64,000 nucleotides of DNA from Xiphias gladius (Eukaryota; Chordata; Actinopteri; Istiophoriformes; Xiphiidae), in NCBI RefSeq assembly GCF_016859285.1, contig NC_053400.1, positions 31,825,001-31,889,000 on the forward strand. The letters run 5' to 3'. The notes under the pieces are model-generated. The model did not search any database and was not told the DNA's origin. It worked only from the letters and a program-made list of their open reading frames with translations. The position numbers and the translations under genes were made by a program. Every line of letters begins with the position of its first letter. Positions within the stretch are counted from its first letter, which is position 1. Positions 35,702 through 49,900 of the stretch are shown piece by piece.

Positions 35702-37806
35702 GCTAGCGACGAGAACCTACCGCGTAGAGAGAGAATCACTCAGTTACGACTCCGTAAGTTGTTCGGTATGTTGAACGACCACTGCAGGAAAAACGGGGCT
35801 CGACTCCACCAAAATCTTAAGGATCACAACTTTTGCTTTTTAGGGAACTTTTATGGTTTATATCGGATAGTGTTATAAAGTGTGCAAAAAAGGTTTAGGT
35901 GAGGATGCTTTAGCAGGTAATGTCATGAATAGTTTTTATTTATTAATTATCTTGATAAATAAGTTTATCAGTTAACTTGAAGTACCTGAAAGTTTTTCAC
36001 AGTTCTTTACAAACGTGTTAATTTTGAAGGAATTACTAAAAGAATCATCAGAAATGACCGTATAGGACAAACGGAGTCCAAGTCGAGCTTGTGCCCTCTG
36101 TCTTTATGGTAACTTTATGGACGGCGGGGTCTGGTAAAGACAAAATTAAAATGAAAACATCATCTTGGAGAGAGTGCAGATAATGCTGTTGGCATAAAAA
36201 ACATAATCAACGCAGCAGATAACAGATAACTGAGAGGAAGCCGTTGCCTCTGCTCCGGCCGTGTGAAACTCAGACGCGAGCGGCAGCCTGAGAACGAAGC
36301 TGGAGGAATAATGAGCGTGGTGGATCTGGTTACTGTTCAGCAGGTTATGAATAAGAAATGGCAGCTCAGAACAGGAGCAGCTGCTGGAGGCGACGAGCCG
36401 ATCTGCTCCTTCCGGCTCCAAATACTGAGGCCCATCGCTGTCAGAGCACCGGGGCTCAAATCTACCGCACCACCCGGCCTGTTAGTTTGCCTGCTTGTTT
36501 GTTTGTTTGTTTGTTGTTCGCTTGTTCATTTCTGTTTAGACACTTGAGATAAGAGGCTCGGCTTCTGAACACAAAGACAGAAGTGGAACTTTTCTCTTTA
36601 AAAACTCTCTCCGTCTACCAGTCCAACACACGCAGATGTGCATTAGGTCAGCCAGGCATTTCCAGCCAACACTGATTTACACACGCGCACGCACGCACAC
36701 ACACACACACAGCTTCGCCCACCCCCGAAATCCCACGGGAGCTCGAAACACTCACAAACACTCCACAAAACGGTCGCCAGGGCAACACTCCCACAGCACT
36801 TAACAGAGTCTGACTGTTGAGACAGCTCGGTATGAGGCTGATGGTGACGCCACCCCGAACGCCAACTCCAACACTTTCTCCATTGTTTTCCCCGAAGGAG
36901 GAGTTTTAGTGTTTAGTTCGGAGAATTATGAAAACACAACACACACTGTGGTGCAACTGCCCCGTGAAAACCTCGATTTTCAGGCTAACGTGAGTCGAGG
37001 GATACTCCCCTCAGCTCTCCGTTGACTGATTATCAATATACACTGTGTCAGTTTCACGTGACGGTCACGGCAGCTCACGGATTTTCCATCTGTTGATGTA
37101 CAGAACTGTGCGAGGGCTTTAGGCGACTTGTAGGGAGGCGTCTGATCGGTCCCAAATTCATTCTACAGCATGAGACAAGGAGCCCAGACGTAGAGCCAGA
37201 GTCATAAAGAACTTCCTTCGGGGACAAGGGAAACAAGGAGTCCAAAAACAGATGGTCTGGCCCCCGCGGAGGCCTGATCTCAGCATCATACCAGTCAGTC
37301 TGGGACCGCATAAAGAGACAGGAGACACTGAGACGGACTAAATCCACAGAAGAAATGTGGGAAGTTCTCCAACACGCTTGGAACAACCCACCTGCCAAGG
37401 ACCTTGAAAAACCTGTGTCTAGATGTACAGAGGAGAACTGGTGCTGTTTTAAAGGCAAAGGGGGGTCGCAGCAAATCCTGATCTGATTTAGGTTTTTTTT
37501 CTGTTTACTGCACTTTGTATGGAGTTAACTGAGAAATAAAAACTATTCACGACATTATTGTCGAAAGCTCCTTCACTTTACTTTTAGTGCCTAAACCTTT
37601 TTTGCACACTACTGTACATGGACTAAAATATTCCAATATAAACCCAGAATGGGCCATAAAAGTTCCCTAAAAAGCAAAAGTTGTGATCCTTAAGATTTTG
37701 GTGGAGTCGAGCCCCGTTTTTCCTGCAGCGGTCGTTCAACATACCGAACAACTTACGGAGTCGTAGTTGAGTGATTCTCTCTCTACGCGGCAGGTTTCGT
37801 CGCTGG
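35702..37806. mobile_element. Large inverted repeat enclosing a degenerate Tc1/mariner element
   Basis: The arms at about 35702-35871 and 37640-37806 are nearly perfect reverse complements over some 150-160 bp (for example 'cgtagagagagaatcactca' at 35730 and its complement near 37775). Just inside them lies a second, perfect inverted pair, 35879-35899 and 37590-37610, which begins AGTGTGCAAAAAAGG and resembles Tc1 ends; the right one runs on into a Tc1-like ACTGTA terminus. Tc1 transposase remnants lie next to the right inner end. The middle (about 35.9-37.1 kb) shows no transposase, so the element has lost or replaced much of its body. Confidence 0.8.
37140..37490 (+). pseudogene. Tc1/mariner transposase C-terminal remnant
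   Basis: Across several frames the plus strand shows decayed pieces of a Tc1-type transposase C-terminus: a segment reading VWPPRRPDLSII (family: W-P-x-x-S-P-D-L-N), then a W-N-N-x-P-like stretch ('tggaacaacccacctgcc') and an end like A-V-L-K-A-K-G-G ('gctgttttaaaggcaaag'). Frameshifts and stops interrupt it, so it is inactive. The N-terminal DNA-binding part is absent. Confidence 0.75.
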
Positions 37807-38454
37807 TGTTCACACATACAAGGGATTCACGGGAAGTGATGCTGCGTTTTTAATTGTGTCTCACTGACATCAGCCTCACTATTGACTCCTCACTCTCCAG
37901 CGGCTGCTTCAGAGCTCGATTTTTCCGCCAATGGGATCCAAACGTTTCCTGCTCCCGCTGCTTCCGCTTGAAAGCGTTCAGCAGGCGAAAGTCAAAATTC
38001 AAGATAAACAGAAAAGCTTTTCAGTGGAAATGTGTATTTTACACGGCGCACCTCTGGTTCATCAACAGCATAATCAGAAGGACGTTTTTCCCATATTAAA
38101 CATCTCTATATCTGTATGCATACACTCAGTGTTTCTCACCAACATGCACTGTGTGAATCCTTGAGGCCTAAAACCCGTATCGACTGCATTTCCTTCAAAA
38201 TAAAACATTTAGAAAGCTGATTTTCGTTATTTTTTATTTTTATTTTGAATTGCTGAATTGTTTATCCCTATGTTTATGCAGTGTTCTTCCTCGCCTTGGT
38301 TAGTACGTTGCTACATTTCTCGGTGTAGAGGCTATTGCTGCCACCCGCTGTCAGTCAGCGGAACAGCACGACACCAGCAGCTGGAGAGTGTGTATGGGCG
38401 CTAGTGGAGTGCCGAATACAAACAAAATGGTGACCCCCCCCCCACGACTTTGCT

Positions 38455-38690
38455 GGCCCCGGGTGGTACACTGTAAAACGTCCCACGGGAACTTACTATA
38501 AATGTAGAAGTTCTGTTAATTCAAGTCAATTCAACTTAAACTTATTTTCGGACCACGTCAGAGTTTATAAAGATGAGTTGCTCTGACTTGAAATGATGAG
38601 TTGGAGGAATGAACTGCTGAAGTTCACTCAACTCGTCAAATGAAGTTTTTAAAGACACAAAACTCGCATATTAGCGGGTGTCACAGCCTT
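38455..38690. repeat. Possible non-autonomous DNA transposon fragment
   Basis: The segment starts 'acactgtaaaacg' and has 'caagtcaattcaacttaaac' and 'ttcactcaactcgtcaaatg', wording I associate with short 'cactgtaaaa' elements in fish. Matching terminal repeats are not clear, so this is tentative. Confidence 0.35.
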
Positions 38691-41600
38691 TATCATGTGA
38701 GGGGTTAAACTCTCCAGAGACTCTTTCCATGATAATGACAACGACGCACACGGTGACGAAGGTTGGTGCCGAATTCAGTCCCGACGCCGGGACGCCGATA
38801 ATTTAGCGGAGTCACCGGGAGCAGACTGACATGTTGTCTTTGTACTGACTCCGGTACAAAGTGGCTCCAACGGGAGCAGCTGGAAGTTCTTCCCGTTCAA
38901 TTAAAAGAAAGGAAAGCTTCAAGCTGAGAAAATGACCCGAGGCTCTACACAACAGCAGCCCGCATTAGCTGTGATGAATTGGATGTTGAAGTTCAAAAAA
39001 ATCTACCAGACTAGGCCAATAAATTAACTAATTAAAACAAAAAAACATTTTAATTGAGCTTCTTGGCTTAGTGTTTATGAAAATGATGATGATGCTTAAA
39101 CTAATTCCTCTCCAGTGACACTTTACTTCACCCCCTCCGTGTTTAGCACTTATAATGCAGTAAACCTTTAATAAACGGTTCATGACACGGCACGATGAAG
39201 CCGTTAGTTGCCCCGGTTTCATTACTGTATTTGTCAACAGCTATAACTCCTCCTCATAAGTGGATGCTGCTGTATAAACAGACAATGAAGGACAACAGGG
39301 AAAAAAACGCTGTTGTAATAAAACAAAACGTCTTCATGAGAAGGAGTCGTAATTGTTAACAAATGCTGTACATTGGTAAACACTTAAAAGGTCCTTATAT
39401 CTGCTGACAACTACATTATAGGGTGTTAGAAGCCATTTATTTAATGTTTGTGTATTTCTTATAAATGCTACAGGGGGAGGGTGGTTACCTCATCAATCAC
39501 CAGGTCCTTCCTTCAGACTATCAAAATATTCCAACCGATCTCTCTTTACTGAAATGCAGTCATTGTTTAGGTCCGGTTAAGTCTGACAGATGAGTTAATT
39601 TAACCAAAGGGGTCAGGATCAGTTCACACAGTATACGGAGGTTCAGCAAACAGGGCTGATTCGCTTTTGATTTGCTTGCGTCGTGCAAATTTCTCCCTGG
39701 AGGTTGAGACATTTTCGACTGGAGCAGATGTCTCTCCTCAGTTCCCGTCACCTGGAGTGAACCTGCCTCTGCTCTTTCCATTAGCTTTGCTGGTTTCATG
39801 CGGACTTTGCATCGTATCTGGGTCCACTGCGTGACCTGGTGTTTTCCTGTTTCCTCTTGTATTCCCCCCCCCTTTTCTTTAAAATCACAGCTAGGATGAC
39901 AGGCGTGGTGCTGTTCAATGAGTTTACCGTACAATTTCAAAACTTCCGTCTGAAGTCCTGGCTCGCTCCGAGGTGAGTCTCTGAGGTGTCGGCTGTGTTG
40001 TCCGCCCTCGGCCCAAACCCGCCGTCAGGCTCTCTCGCTGCAGTAAACATCGCCAGCTGTCCCGCAGAGACGGCATCATGAGCAGGGAGGCAGCCGCGGC
40101 TTGGAAGGAGACACTCCCTCGGGAACAAGGCTTTGTTTCGGTCTAACAGTCAGTCTGATTGATGTACTGATCAAAACATTTGTTTAAGGAAGGGTGTAGA
40201 AAATAAGTAGTGACTCAGTGGAAAGGGTGGGGGGGGGGTAAAGCACAAAAAAGGACACTAATCATAAGGCGTCCTGTGGCCTTTTTGAGTTTACATGGTT
40301 TGTTATGACTTTAATGGAAGTCGTCAACCCTCTGCCAAAGTAATTCATCTTTTTTGGCACTTTTTTGTGACTTCTAATCCGTTTTAATCTCCCTTTAACT
40401 CAAAGCCTATTTTCTTTCCCTGCACCAAATCACTTGGACAAACATATTGTTTTAAATTATAAATAAATCAACGAAAACTGAATACCTGTAGCACCACGTA
40501 CTGTAGGTCGTAACCGTTTCTGAGCCAGCTGGAAGGGTCAGGGCTCAGATTGTGCGGCTCGTCCGGACCTCTCCGGGTTCTGAGCGTAAAAAGCCAGAGT
40601 TTTGGGGGGAAAGAACTGGCAGCACAGAGAAGTCCGTGGTATTTTCAGTGTCACAACTCACCACCGGAGAGCACAGCATTGTGAGAATGAGCTGCACTTG
40701 GACTGTTCAGCATGTGCGTTTGAAACAGGCCTGTGTGTGAGGACGTTTCTAGCCTGGCAGAGGCAGAAACTTCTGCCACCTGGTGCGTATCCAGCTGCAC
40801 TGCATGTTAGAGGCCAGAGAAACTGAAGGAGGCTTTTTCTTTCTACCATGTAATTTATTACAATTTATGTATACGTGACATTACTACCAACTGTTTGCCA
40901 AACCTTACCGTAATGTCTTTGCCTCTCTGGGTTTTTAAAATGCATTTTTCTTATTATGCCAGCCACCGGTTTCGTTTATCTCCATATCCCAGTCAATTTC
41001 TTGAAACAGGTTTGTCCTTTACAGCTGCATATCATGTGTACTTCTTAATATATTATTATATATTCAAAAAAAAATCCAAAAATTAATATAAAACATGATT
41101 TCTACAATTGGCATCATTAATGAAACAAATGTCCATTAATTAGAGGTGCCCTTAGAACTTTTCTTGTAAACAAAAGTTTACTTTCAGTGTTGTGTGTCTC
41201 TAACAGATTGTGTTGAAGGCACTTTCTTTCTCATCAAACATTTGCAAAGCTGATTTTTTTAAATAGTTCAAGTTCTACTTCGTTTACATCCATGTTCACC
41301 AGGTTGTAGTCTTCCTCCTTGATTTTGCTGGTGCATTTTTACCAACTGTCGGACGACCGGAAACCAGCCTGAAACCACCGACAGGACACGTATGGCGCCG
41401 GTTGCGAGCACGATACAAACAAAACGGGGACCAACTTGTGAGGACATATTCCAGCAGTATTAGTGGTCAAAAACTCCACAGGGTACCTTTAAAATAATAA
41501 AATCATGACATCGTGGACATACGTGTCCGGCAGGAATCAGACAAGAGCAGGGGTCACCAACTTGACGTTCATGATCAACTTGTCGGTCTTTGAGTGGCTC

Positions 41601-43075
41601 AAAGTCGATCGCAAAGTACTTCAGCTGAAAATCTGTTTGTTCATTTTCACCGGTCAGAACTGAGCGTCCTACGGCCGCAGTACACTGGAGTATACTTAAG
41701 TTACTACCATTCAAAATAATCACCTCCTGCCGTTCTTGTTTTTCCCGTTAGAGGCTTTTAATTCGTCAATCAAAGAGGGTGGGCTGCACAAGCGGCCGAT
41801 ACATAAAAAGCACCCAAGGAGTTTGCCTCTCAGAAGCAAAGGGGGTAATAGCGGAGGTTGCGGAGGGCAGTTGGGCATTAAAAAAAGATCTGACTTTGAC
41901 GGGGAGGATCAGGCGTTTGCTACCCCTTGTCCTTTTTCCTTTAGATATGGCCGCAGTTGTTCCCACCAATCTTACACATCGGAGTCTGTTTCCAGGTTTG
42001 TGGGGAGCACGACCGCATATGTGAAAACAGTTGTATAAAACCTTTTGTGGCTCCAGAGGGAGCTTATTGAAGCCCGACAAGCGCCTGGCCGTCACTGTGG
42101 GCAATTAAGGCAGCAGGCTCTGATGGGGTTGAAGAATGTGTAGAATAAAAAAGACAGTTTCTCTGGATCTGCTGCAAAGACTTTGATCCCTTGTTGTTTT
42201 TTTTTACTGTCCTTTGTGAGTCTAGCGGTGTCATAGGAGTGCAATGCTGAATCGTCAGAGTACTTTCTATTAACAGGAAGCAAATTTTGTCTGTGAACCT
42301 GACTAGACCTTAACTGCAGTGGGGGTCAGTTCAGAAAACGGTCTCGTGAGTCATTCTTGAAACAGTCCCATGTATTTTGGAGGGTAAGTATGGTTTGTCT
42401 CGGTGACGGCGGGACCTAATCAGAAGATGCTCATATGTGCTGTTTTGAAAAGCAATGACAAAGATTATTTGGTTTGCAGGACATGTTTGTGAAATGTTGA
42501 GTTCTTGGTTTTGTTGATTTATTAAGTCCTGTTTTTTATTGGACCTCAGGAACAACCCATTCGGAGAAATGACACCATCATCCGATTTCCACAAACTACT
42601 GACTTCACTGAAACAAAACCGTCTAGTCTCAACAGATTTAAATTGTTTATTTTGTATTTTGTTCAAGACATAGTCTATAAATTCACACACACACTCCCCG
42701 CCAACACCGTCCCGTTCAGAGAGACTGGGTTTCTGAGACTCTTCCCTCCTGGAAAGGGTTCTATCGCTCGGTCATAACGAGCACATGACACATCTGTGAA
42801 ACATTCATCGCTGAACAGCTGCCAGCTTCATTAAACACAGTTAGGGATCAGCCATTAAAAAACAGAAAAATTCACTCACAACTAACTCCAATATCCTTCA
42901 TCCAGCTCTTAATAGATTCCAGATCTCCTTGAGCTTGTTTTAATTTATATTTTTATCTGTTTCCAAAATTAGGATCTAGGATCTCATTTGTCCGAGACGT
43001 TTCGCTCCCAAGATAGCAGACAGTAATCCCAACAGCTTCTCAGCACACTGACGCTTCGGTTGTACTGGACACGCC

Positions 43076-43076
<1 letters not shown>

Positions 43077-43113
<37 letters not shown>
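43077..43113. repeat. (GT)n microsatellite
   Basis: About 18 uninterrupted GT units. Confidence 0.95.
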
Positions 43114-43114
<1 letters not shown>

Positions 43115-43429
43115 AGCCTGCCAACACTGAAACCCACTTGTCCCGCTGACTGTAGTGATTTACAGTGATCACTGACCGGCATCAGGTTCATCTCCCGTGT
43201 TTCCATTACAACATGGACGTGGTTCGCATTGAGCTATGAACAGGTTTCTGGAGTGGCCCGGCTTCCATGTTAATCACTCCATCCGTCTCTACTTAGCCTA
43301 ATGGTGTGAAACGTGCACTGCGGCCACGCATATAAGAAATCACATCACAAGTTCTATTTTTCCTTAAAGGGCCAGTTAATGGATTAAGTTCACCCAAATA
43401 AGGAAACGCAAATAAATGTGTAACTGAAA

Positions 43430-43780
43430 CCAGCCAAAAATAACAACAACAAGAAACTTTTATCACGAAATACGACAAAAAACTAAAGCGGGAAAAGCAA
43501 ATCGTGTGATATTGCATCCAAAATTAGTTAATTGTGACTGCGTTGGTTGCATTTTGATTTGCGTTACTTACTTTTAATTTGTGTTTGAGTTTAATCAGGG
43601 ATTTGAGTCTGATGTGTCTCTGCTGTATGTAATCAATTTTGTCCGTTAACACAAATGAAATTGTAGATTGTAGACAAAACAATACCCGCAAGCCAAAACT
43701 ACTGTCGTCACAAAATACGACAAAGAGCTAAAATGTGAAACGCCAAAAAAAACGTGATTTGCATCCAAAATCAGCGTTGC
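43430..43780. repeat. Diverged local duplication
   Basis: 'cacgaaatacgacaaaaaac' and 'gcatccaaaattag' (43463-43528) recur as 'cacaaaatacgacaaagagc' and 'gcatccaaaatcag' about 250 bp later, in the same order and orientation. It is a partial, old tandem copy without coding potential. Confidence 0.6.
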
Positions 43781-46700
43781 TCAGATATTCTTTGCGATTC
43801 TGAGCTGGTGCTTTACGGTAAAGTAAGTTAAGACATTTACAGTTGTCTAAGTTACTGGTATTTGTTGAGAGCAAACGCTAGCAAGCTTGTCAGCTCATTT
43901 CTTAGCTGGTTAGCTACATCCATGCGAAGCCAAATCAATATGGCACAGCGCTGCGTATTTTCTCATCTAATGCCCAGTCTCTGTACTCAGGCAACCCTGT
44001 GCTCCACTTCCATGTTCCCCCTGCAGGACAGATGTTGTGAAAGCTCAGAAACACAGATGATGTGAAAGTCTGTCTATTTACCTTTTTTTCAGAAAATTAA
44101 CTGTTCATCGTACCATGAACTGTACTGAGAGCAAGGAAACAGGAAAAAAATTAATAAATAATAACATAGTAAGGGTTTTGCTCACTTCTCCGTGTTTCAA
44201 GAGTTAAAATAAGCTGATGACAGCGTCCTCAAGCCCTTTGCCCACTCTGCAGACAAACTGCAGAGCACATAGCTTTCTTAACAAGCTGTGCCCTTAAGGT
44301 TTCCAGTATGAGGGGCGTGAGAGCGACTGGCTTTAAGTCCTTAATGTGGTTCACGGCTGCTGAGGCTGCAGGGTCGTATGGTGGTAGCCTGAGGCTGTAG
44401 CATTGTCGGTAGTAGTTTTTTGCAGGCACTCACGACCACTACCATGTTCAGCTTTTTGTCCGAAGACTCGTATTCTTGTCACAAAGCTACGGAATCACAA
44501 AGTCTGGCCCTTGAGAGACTTCTTATAGTGAGACGGATGTCGAGCTGCTTGAGATGGGGTCTTAACCCATTTGGTGTCAACTAAGAGGGAAATAAAAACT
44601 CACCAATGGATGAGTTACTGGGCTGAATACATAAGAATAGTTCATAAAAGACATGACAGGTTTGCGTTTGGGTGAGTCTTTACCGTCTCTGTGCAGTCCA
44701 GTCCAGACCGTAAAGTTCCGCGCAAGAACGGCCGTGTCCAGGTCAAAGCTGTATTTGAGAGCATTTGAGAGTTGCCCCATCATTGTATAAATCCCTGCAG
44801 TGCTGCTGGGCCTCAGACCATGTCTTCGACTGAGGTATAAATTTATAACCGTAGCTGTTGTCGCTGCGCTCGAGACAGACGAAGAAGAAACATCTTTCAC
44901 AATCGTTGCCGTAAACCCTTTCAAGAGAAATGTCAAAAAGTTACAGCAGAAGAATTTGATGCATTCAACCAGTTTGTCCTTTTTACGAAATTTGAAATAA
45001 TATCACGCAGAGGGAAAATGTTCAGCAGTAATATTAAATACATGCGATATGAAGGAAATCCGCTGAAGATGAAAAAACACTGTTACACTTTTTAAAAGGA
45101 TGCAGGAACAGTCTCACATTACTTTGTGCTGCTGTAACAGAAGGAAGCACAGCTATCACCGTAGTTTGGCTCGTCTTTCGCCCAGAAGTAGTAGTTCCTG
45201 TTTCCTCCACCAGACCAAATCCAGTCCTTTTTCAAACCCGTATTGTCTTTGTACAGGCCGATCCATGCTTTGTATTGCCATAAGTTCCTAATTTGAGTGT
45301 AATTTGAGCTGTGTGGACCAAAAAAAAAAAAAAAAAATCTAAATTTTTATTTTCACAATGATCTGTTAGACTACAAGTGATTAAAAACATTTTGGTTTGA
45401 GGCTTGAGGTTTTGCTCATTTGTCATATTTTACCCTTTTCCTAATCCTGTATTTACCTGAATGCTGTGTGATTAAAGGGTATTTTAAAATCAGTGTGCAG
45501 TCAAACCTCTCGGTCTCATTCACTCTCAAACAGCACAGAAAACAACATGTGAGCAATCCATCACTGCGAATAAGAGGCTACGGTTAGAATGAAGATCAGA
45601 TGAGAAACGTTGACATTTGGAAACAAGACAAGACTAAGAGTCTGCAGCCGTGCTCGCACTAAATGTTAATGTCAGTACGCTAACGTGCAAACATTAAACT
45701 GAAAATGGACGGGTATTTTAAAAAAAAGAAATGAAAAAAAATCTGCAGGTAGCGAGACAATAAAACAATTCACTTAAGTCCAGATTGAGTAACATGCGTC
45801 TTTGAAGGCTTCACAGACAAAACACAAGCACAGCGGTCAATAGCAAGACAGGATTTTATGACGCTGGGTTTGTCCAACAGAGAGCAGTGATAAGTTAGGG
45901 AAATACAAATAAATAAAAAAGTGAACTGAATCAAAAATGTGCATGTTATGGGTTGTGTAAAAAAAAACCAACAAAATTTAATATCAGCCAATATGACTCC
46001 AATATCAATTTCTTTTATCTGCCTCAAAAATCCTGTATCAGTCGGGCTATAATCCCCCCCAACGCTGTGCTAGGCAGCCGGCTGAGTTACCTGGTCGCCA
46101 TGGTTGCTGGCATACAGTCAGCACTACAGTCCTGCTCATGTCCCGACTCACCTTGCTGATAATTTAGGCAACTTAGCTAGTTAGCTTGTAAACCTAAAAC
46201 ACAATGAACCAGTGGGGAAAAACTAACGATTCGCATCAACGATATGTTGAAAACAACCCCAGCTCCTACGTAACCAGACAATCCAACGTGATCATAAACG
46301 CAAAAGGAAGAATTTACTGAGGGATGTTAAAGTGACTGGTGACATCGTCACACTGGGCAAAGAAACGTCACCTGACTAAACATTTTGTGGTGTGAAAAAT
46401 CAACAACGTTCTTGTTGGATCTCCAGATGTTGGCAGGAATTAAACGAGATGCATTACGTTACAGAATTCACGAATGATACATAACGGAGAAGAAATTAAT
46501 GTGTATATTAAGTTTTATTCATATATTATTTATGCATTGATTTAAACTTTTACAACTGCTGTCACAGCGCAAGCAAACTCCGAATTATATCTGAAACAAA
46601 AAGAAAACAGTCATTAGTGATAAATATTTTCAGCCTGTCGCCCACAACAACTAACCTGATTAATTCTTAAGATTTGAAACATTTTGACTAAAATCTTTGT

Positions 46701-46931
46701 TACTGATCAACACCTCAAAGGGTGAAATGAAAAGGACTCATTTCAACAACTTTTTAAAATGTGTTGCTGTTGCACTTTGGTGAAAATCAAAATCAGCATT
46801 GTTCAATATTTACGAACCCCAGCAGGTATCAAGTTAGTCTGTGGGAATTTGTCGGCTTGAATTAATAGTTACTAGCATCCGATTACTAAATTAATTCCCT
46901 GAAATTAGGCTAAAAGTGTTGGGTCACTGTA

Positions 46932-49900
46932 TCAGTAAGAGCTGAGGCCACAAGCTGTTGTGGTTAGTTTGATCCGTGAAGGAGGATCGCGGCGTTTGGT
47001 GATGGCGACGGCTCGTGCCCTCAGATGAATGTTTCGCCACGTTTCACCTGGGCGGGACATGCTCCCCTCCAGCTGCTTGAAGGTTTCGCCCGTCAACGTG
47101 CAGATCTCGTCCTTTAGCCGGCGTTGGCCGGCCAGGGTCAGGTGCCAGAAGCAGGACTTCCTCTTTCCGTCCCTGCACAGCTGGTTGCAGGTCTTGCGGA
47201 AGCTGTTGTTGAAGCACAGGTTGTGCCGGATGGTGTTCTTCCAGCCGTCTGGAGCCGTCTGAAAGAAGGGGAAGTGCTCTCTGGCAAAGGACAGAAAGGA
47301 ATATGAGCAACATAAAGGGAGCTCAAACCCCCAAAACGGGCCGTGGAGCAACATGTTAAAAATCGCACACAGGCCCCTCAAAAATGTTGACATTTTGGAG
47401 GTTTCTGCCTTCCAGCTACTTCAGAAATGTTTGATTGGTGCCATCTAATTAATCAACAGAACGTATTTCATATAGTCACAGGAGATAGGACCTTTGACCT
47501 TTACACAGAACTGTCGGGCGTGTTTTACCAAACTATCAAATTATGACCTGGTGAAGTTGTAAATCTGCTGGACTTTGAGGCTCCCAGTGTGGCTGCTCTT
47601 GAGCGCCAAGGCGATGAGGATGCAGTAATTCACCGGTGGACGAGGCCAGCATCCTGGCTTCAGGGTCTTAATGTCCTGGAATGAAAGCCAAAAATTACAT
47701 ATTCAAAACTTATTAGAAGCCCATTCGTTCCACGTGCGCTGCTTGTGCACGGAAGTTTTTGGTTTTAACGTTTCCAGGACACCAGGCAGAAACCCTTGCA
47801 GACGCGTCGGCCCAAAACCTACACGGGATCTCCGGGAAAATGTATTTATTTCTAAAGGATATTTGAAGTGAGAAGGGAAAAGAGAAAAAACTTGGGCCGA
47901 TCATTTTGTGTTAATGTACAACCTCATTGGTAATAGCAAGAAAATAACTGAGAAAATAAGGTTTTTAGGGCCTTTAAAAAGAGATAAAGAGGCTCCCTTG
48001 CATCCCACTGGGAGGAAGGAACCTGGGCCAGGTCCGAGCCTAGTGCCCTCACCCTGGCTTTGCTGGTCCTCCCCTTGCGTCTGCTCTTGGCCGGTCGGCA
48101 GGACACGTCTTCATCCGTGATCTAACAGTGGAAGAAAAAACACTTGGTTTGAATCGGTGCATCGATTCCTGTGACGGTCTCGAAGTAATTTACACCTTTT
48201 CTTTCTAAAGCAACAGGTCGAGGATGTCATTTCATGTGTGACCTCACCACCGGTGGAAAGTACATTTACCTGTGAGGTACTTCTTCACTGCATTTCAGAT
48301 GTACTTTTTAGTTTGTTACACTTTTTACTCCCATTATTTATTTAACAGCTGAAGTTGCTAAATACTTTTCAGATTCAGATCTTACACAGCAAATATAAAT
48401 CAGTCAATAAAATATGACGCATTATTATAGATAGATATATATCTATACACACACACACACACAAATTAAAATCAGAATGCTGTATTTTTACAGTGTAGCA
48501 TTACTATGTGTAAAAATAAATTCTATGAATACTTCAACCACTTATCCTCACTTTTCTCTTTTTGAATATTTATTGCATGTAGAACCAGTTGGGCCAAACG
48601 TACCCGGTTTACAATTAGATTCACAAACCAACCAAAGTGTCACACGGTATATGCAGATTAAGACCGGTCGCACGACACGTACTGTGAATGTGTGATAACT
48701 CACATACAGAACAGAGCGTTTGCCGTGTGAACACTGTACCATGTAGCCAGTGGAGGAGGAGGAGGAGACGGGGAGCAGCAGTTCCTCCTGGAGAGGAGCG
48801 TCGTGGGGGGCCAACGCGTGGAGCTCTGCCGTCGGTGGACGTTGGGTCTCTGCGGGCCTCGGCAGAGGCGTCTGGAATTCCCCCGCCGGTTCACAGAGAG
48901 TCTGCAGATCCGCTGCACTCCCTCCGTGCTGGATCGGGCAGGCGATGTCGGGATTCACCAGCAGCCACAGGTTTGGCTTCACAAAGGTGTCTGACGAGGC
49001 AGAAAAACCGCGGCAGACGTTCAAGGTGCTACAAAGATCAGGTTAGTGGAGTTCCCCCGAGCACATTAAATCAGGGACACCATTTCAGTAAAAAGCAAAA
49101 ACAAGCATTTCTAATTAAACAGAGCTTGTTGCTGCTTATTTTCATCATCCGGCGAGAAAGGAAAACAAATCGATGTGAACTGTAGGTCTTAACGATGCCA
49201 ATTTAATCATGTCTGGTTTTTCTTTTTTTCCTCCTTTTACAGTAGCAACATTAAAAGCTACATTATGAAATTTTAGGCCCCCGGCGGCGCCATGGAACAA
49301 AGCTTTGATGAACGGGCCCCCATTTTGTTTTAAGGATACACACAATGCATTGTGCTGATCGACACTGAAATTCCACAGGATAATTTTAATAGAATATTAG
49401 AACAACATTCAAATGTGTATTTAAAAGCTCTGCCAATATGCAGTACTAGAAATTGGGACCAAAAGAAAACAAAAAAACTGAAAAGCCGTCAAAGGTTAAT
49501 CACGCATTGAAGCTACTTAACCAGACAATTTGCTGATGCTGAACTAGCAGGTCATTTTATTAAAAAGAACCCAGTGTGTTTTGGCCTCCCTGCTCACCTG
49601 ATGTTTTGTCGTACCAAATGAATTCATCTTTTCTCCTTGAAGCTCTTGCAGAAGGCCTCTGGACCACATACTGATCATTCAATTTGTCGTCTGTCATCAG
49701 AGGCAGCCCGTGAAACACAAACGTCACACAATGTCAAACTGCACATTTTGAACTTTGAATCTGTCCGTTCAAACTTCAGACTCCTTCCACTCTTCCTGAA
49801 CGTAACAGGAAATCTTGAATGGAACTTGATTCTAAAAGTCAAACCTTCTCCATGACAATCTGCGTTTTAACTGGGACATCAGTGACGTCCCACAGGGTTT

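Larger units (their letters stand above)
34129..46931. other. Intergenic region between lsp1 and foxr1
   Basis: Nearly 12.8 kb with no gene I can support. It contains the inverted repeat and Tc1 element at 35.70-37.81 kb, a possible MITE at 38.45-38.69 kb, a GT microsatellite at 43077-43113, a diverged local duplication at 43.43-43.78 kb and many short frames without homology. On the minus strand AATAAA near 46514-46519, about 410 bp beyond the foxr1 stop, could end foxr1. Exons of lsp1 upstream of its ATG could also lie here. Confidence 0.5.

Noticed and set aside
36146-37100. Interior of the inverted repeat as a full Tc1 transposase gene
   Set aside because: No DDE motif or helix-turn-helix part could be found; only the C-terminal remnant near 37.14-37.49 kb is recognisable.
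44577-44936. Minus-strand frame of 119 codons
   Set aside because: No recognisable domain, no clear splice sites or neighbours; could be repeat-derived, but I could not place it.
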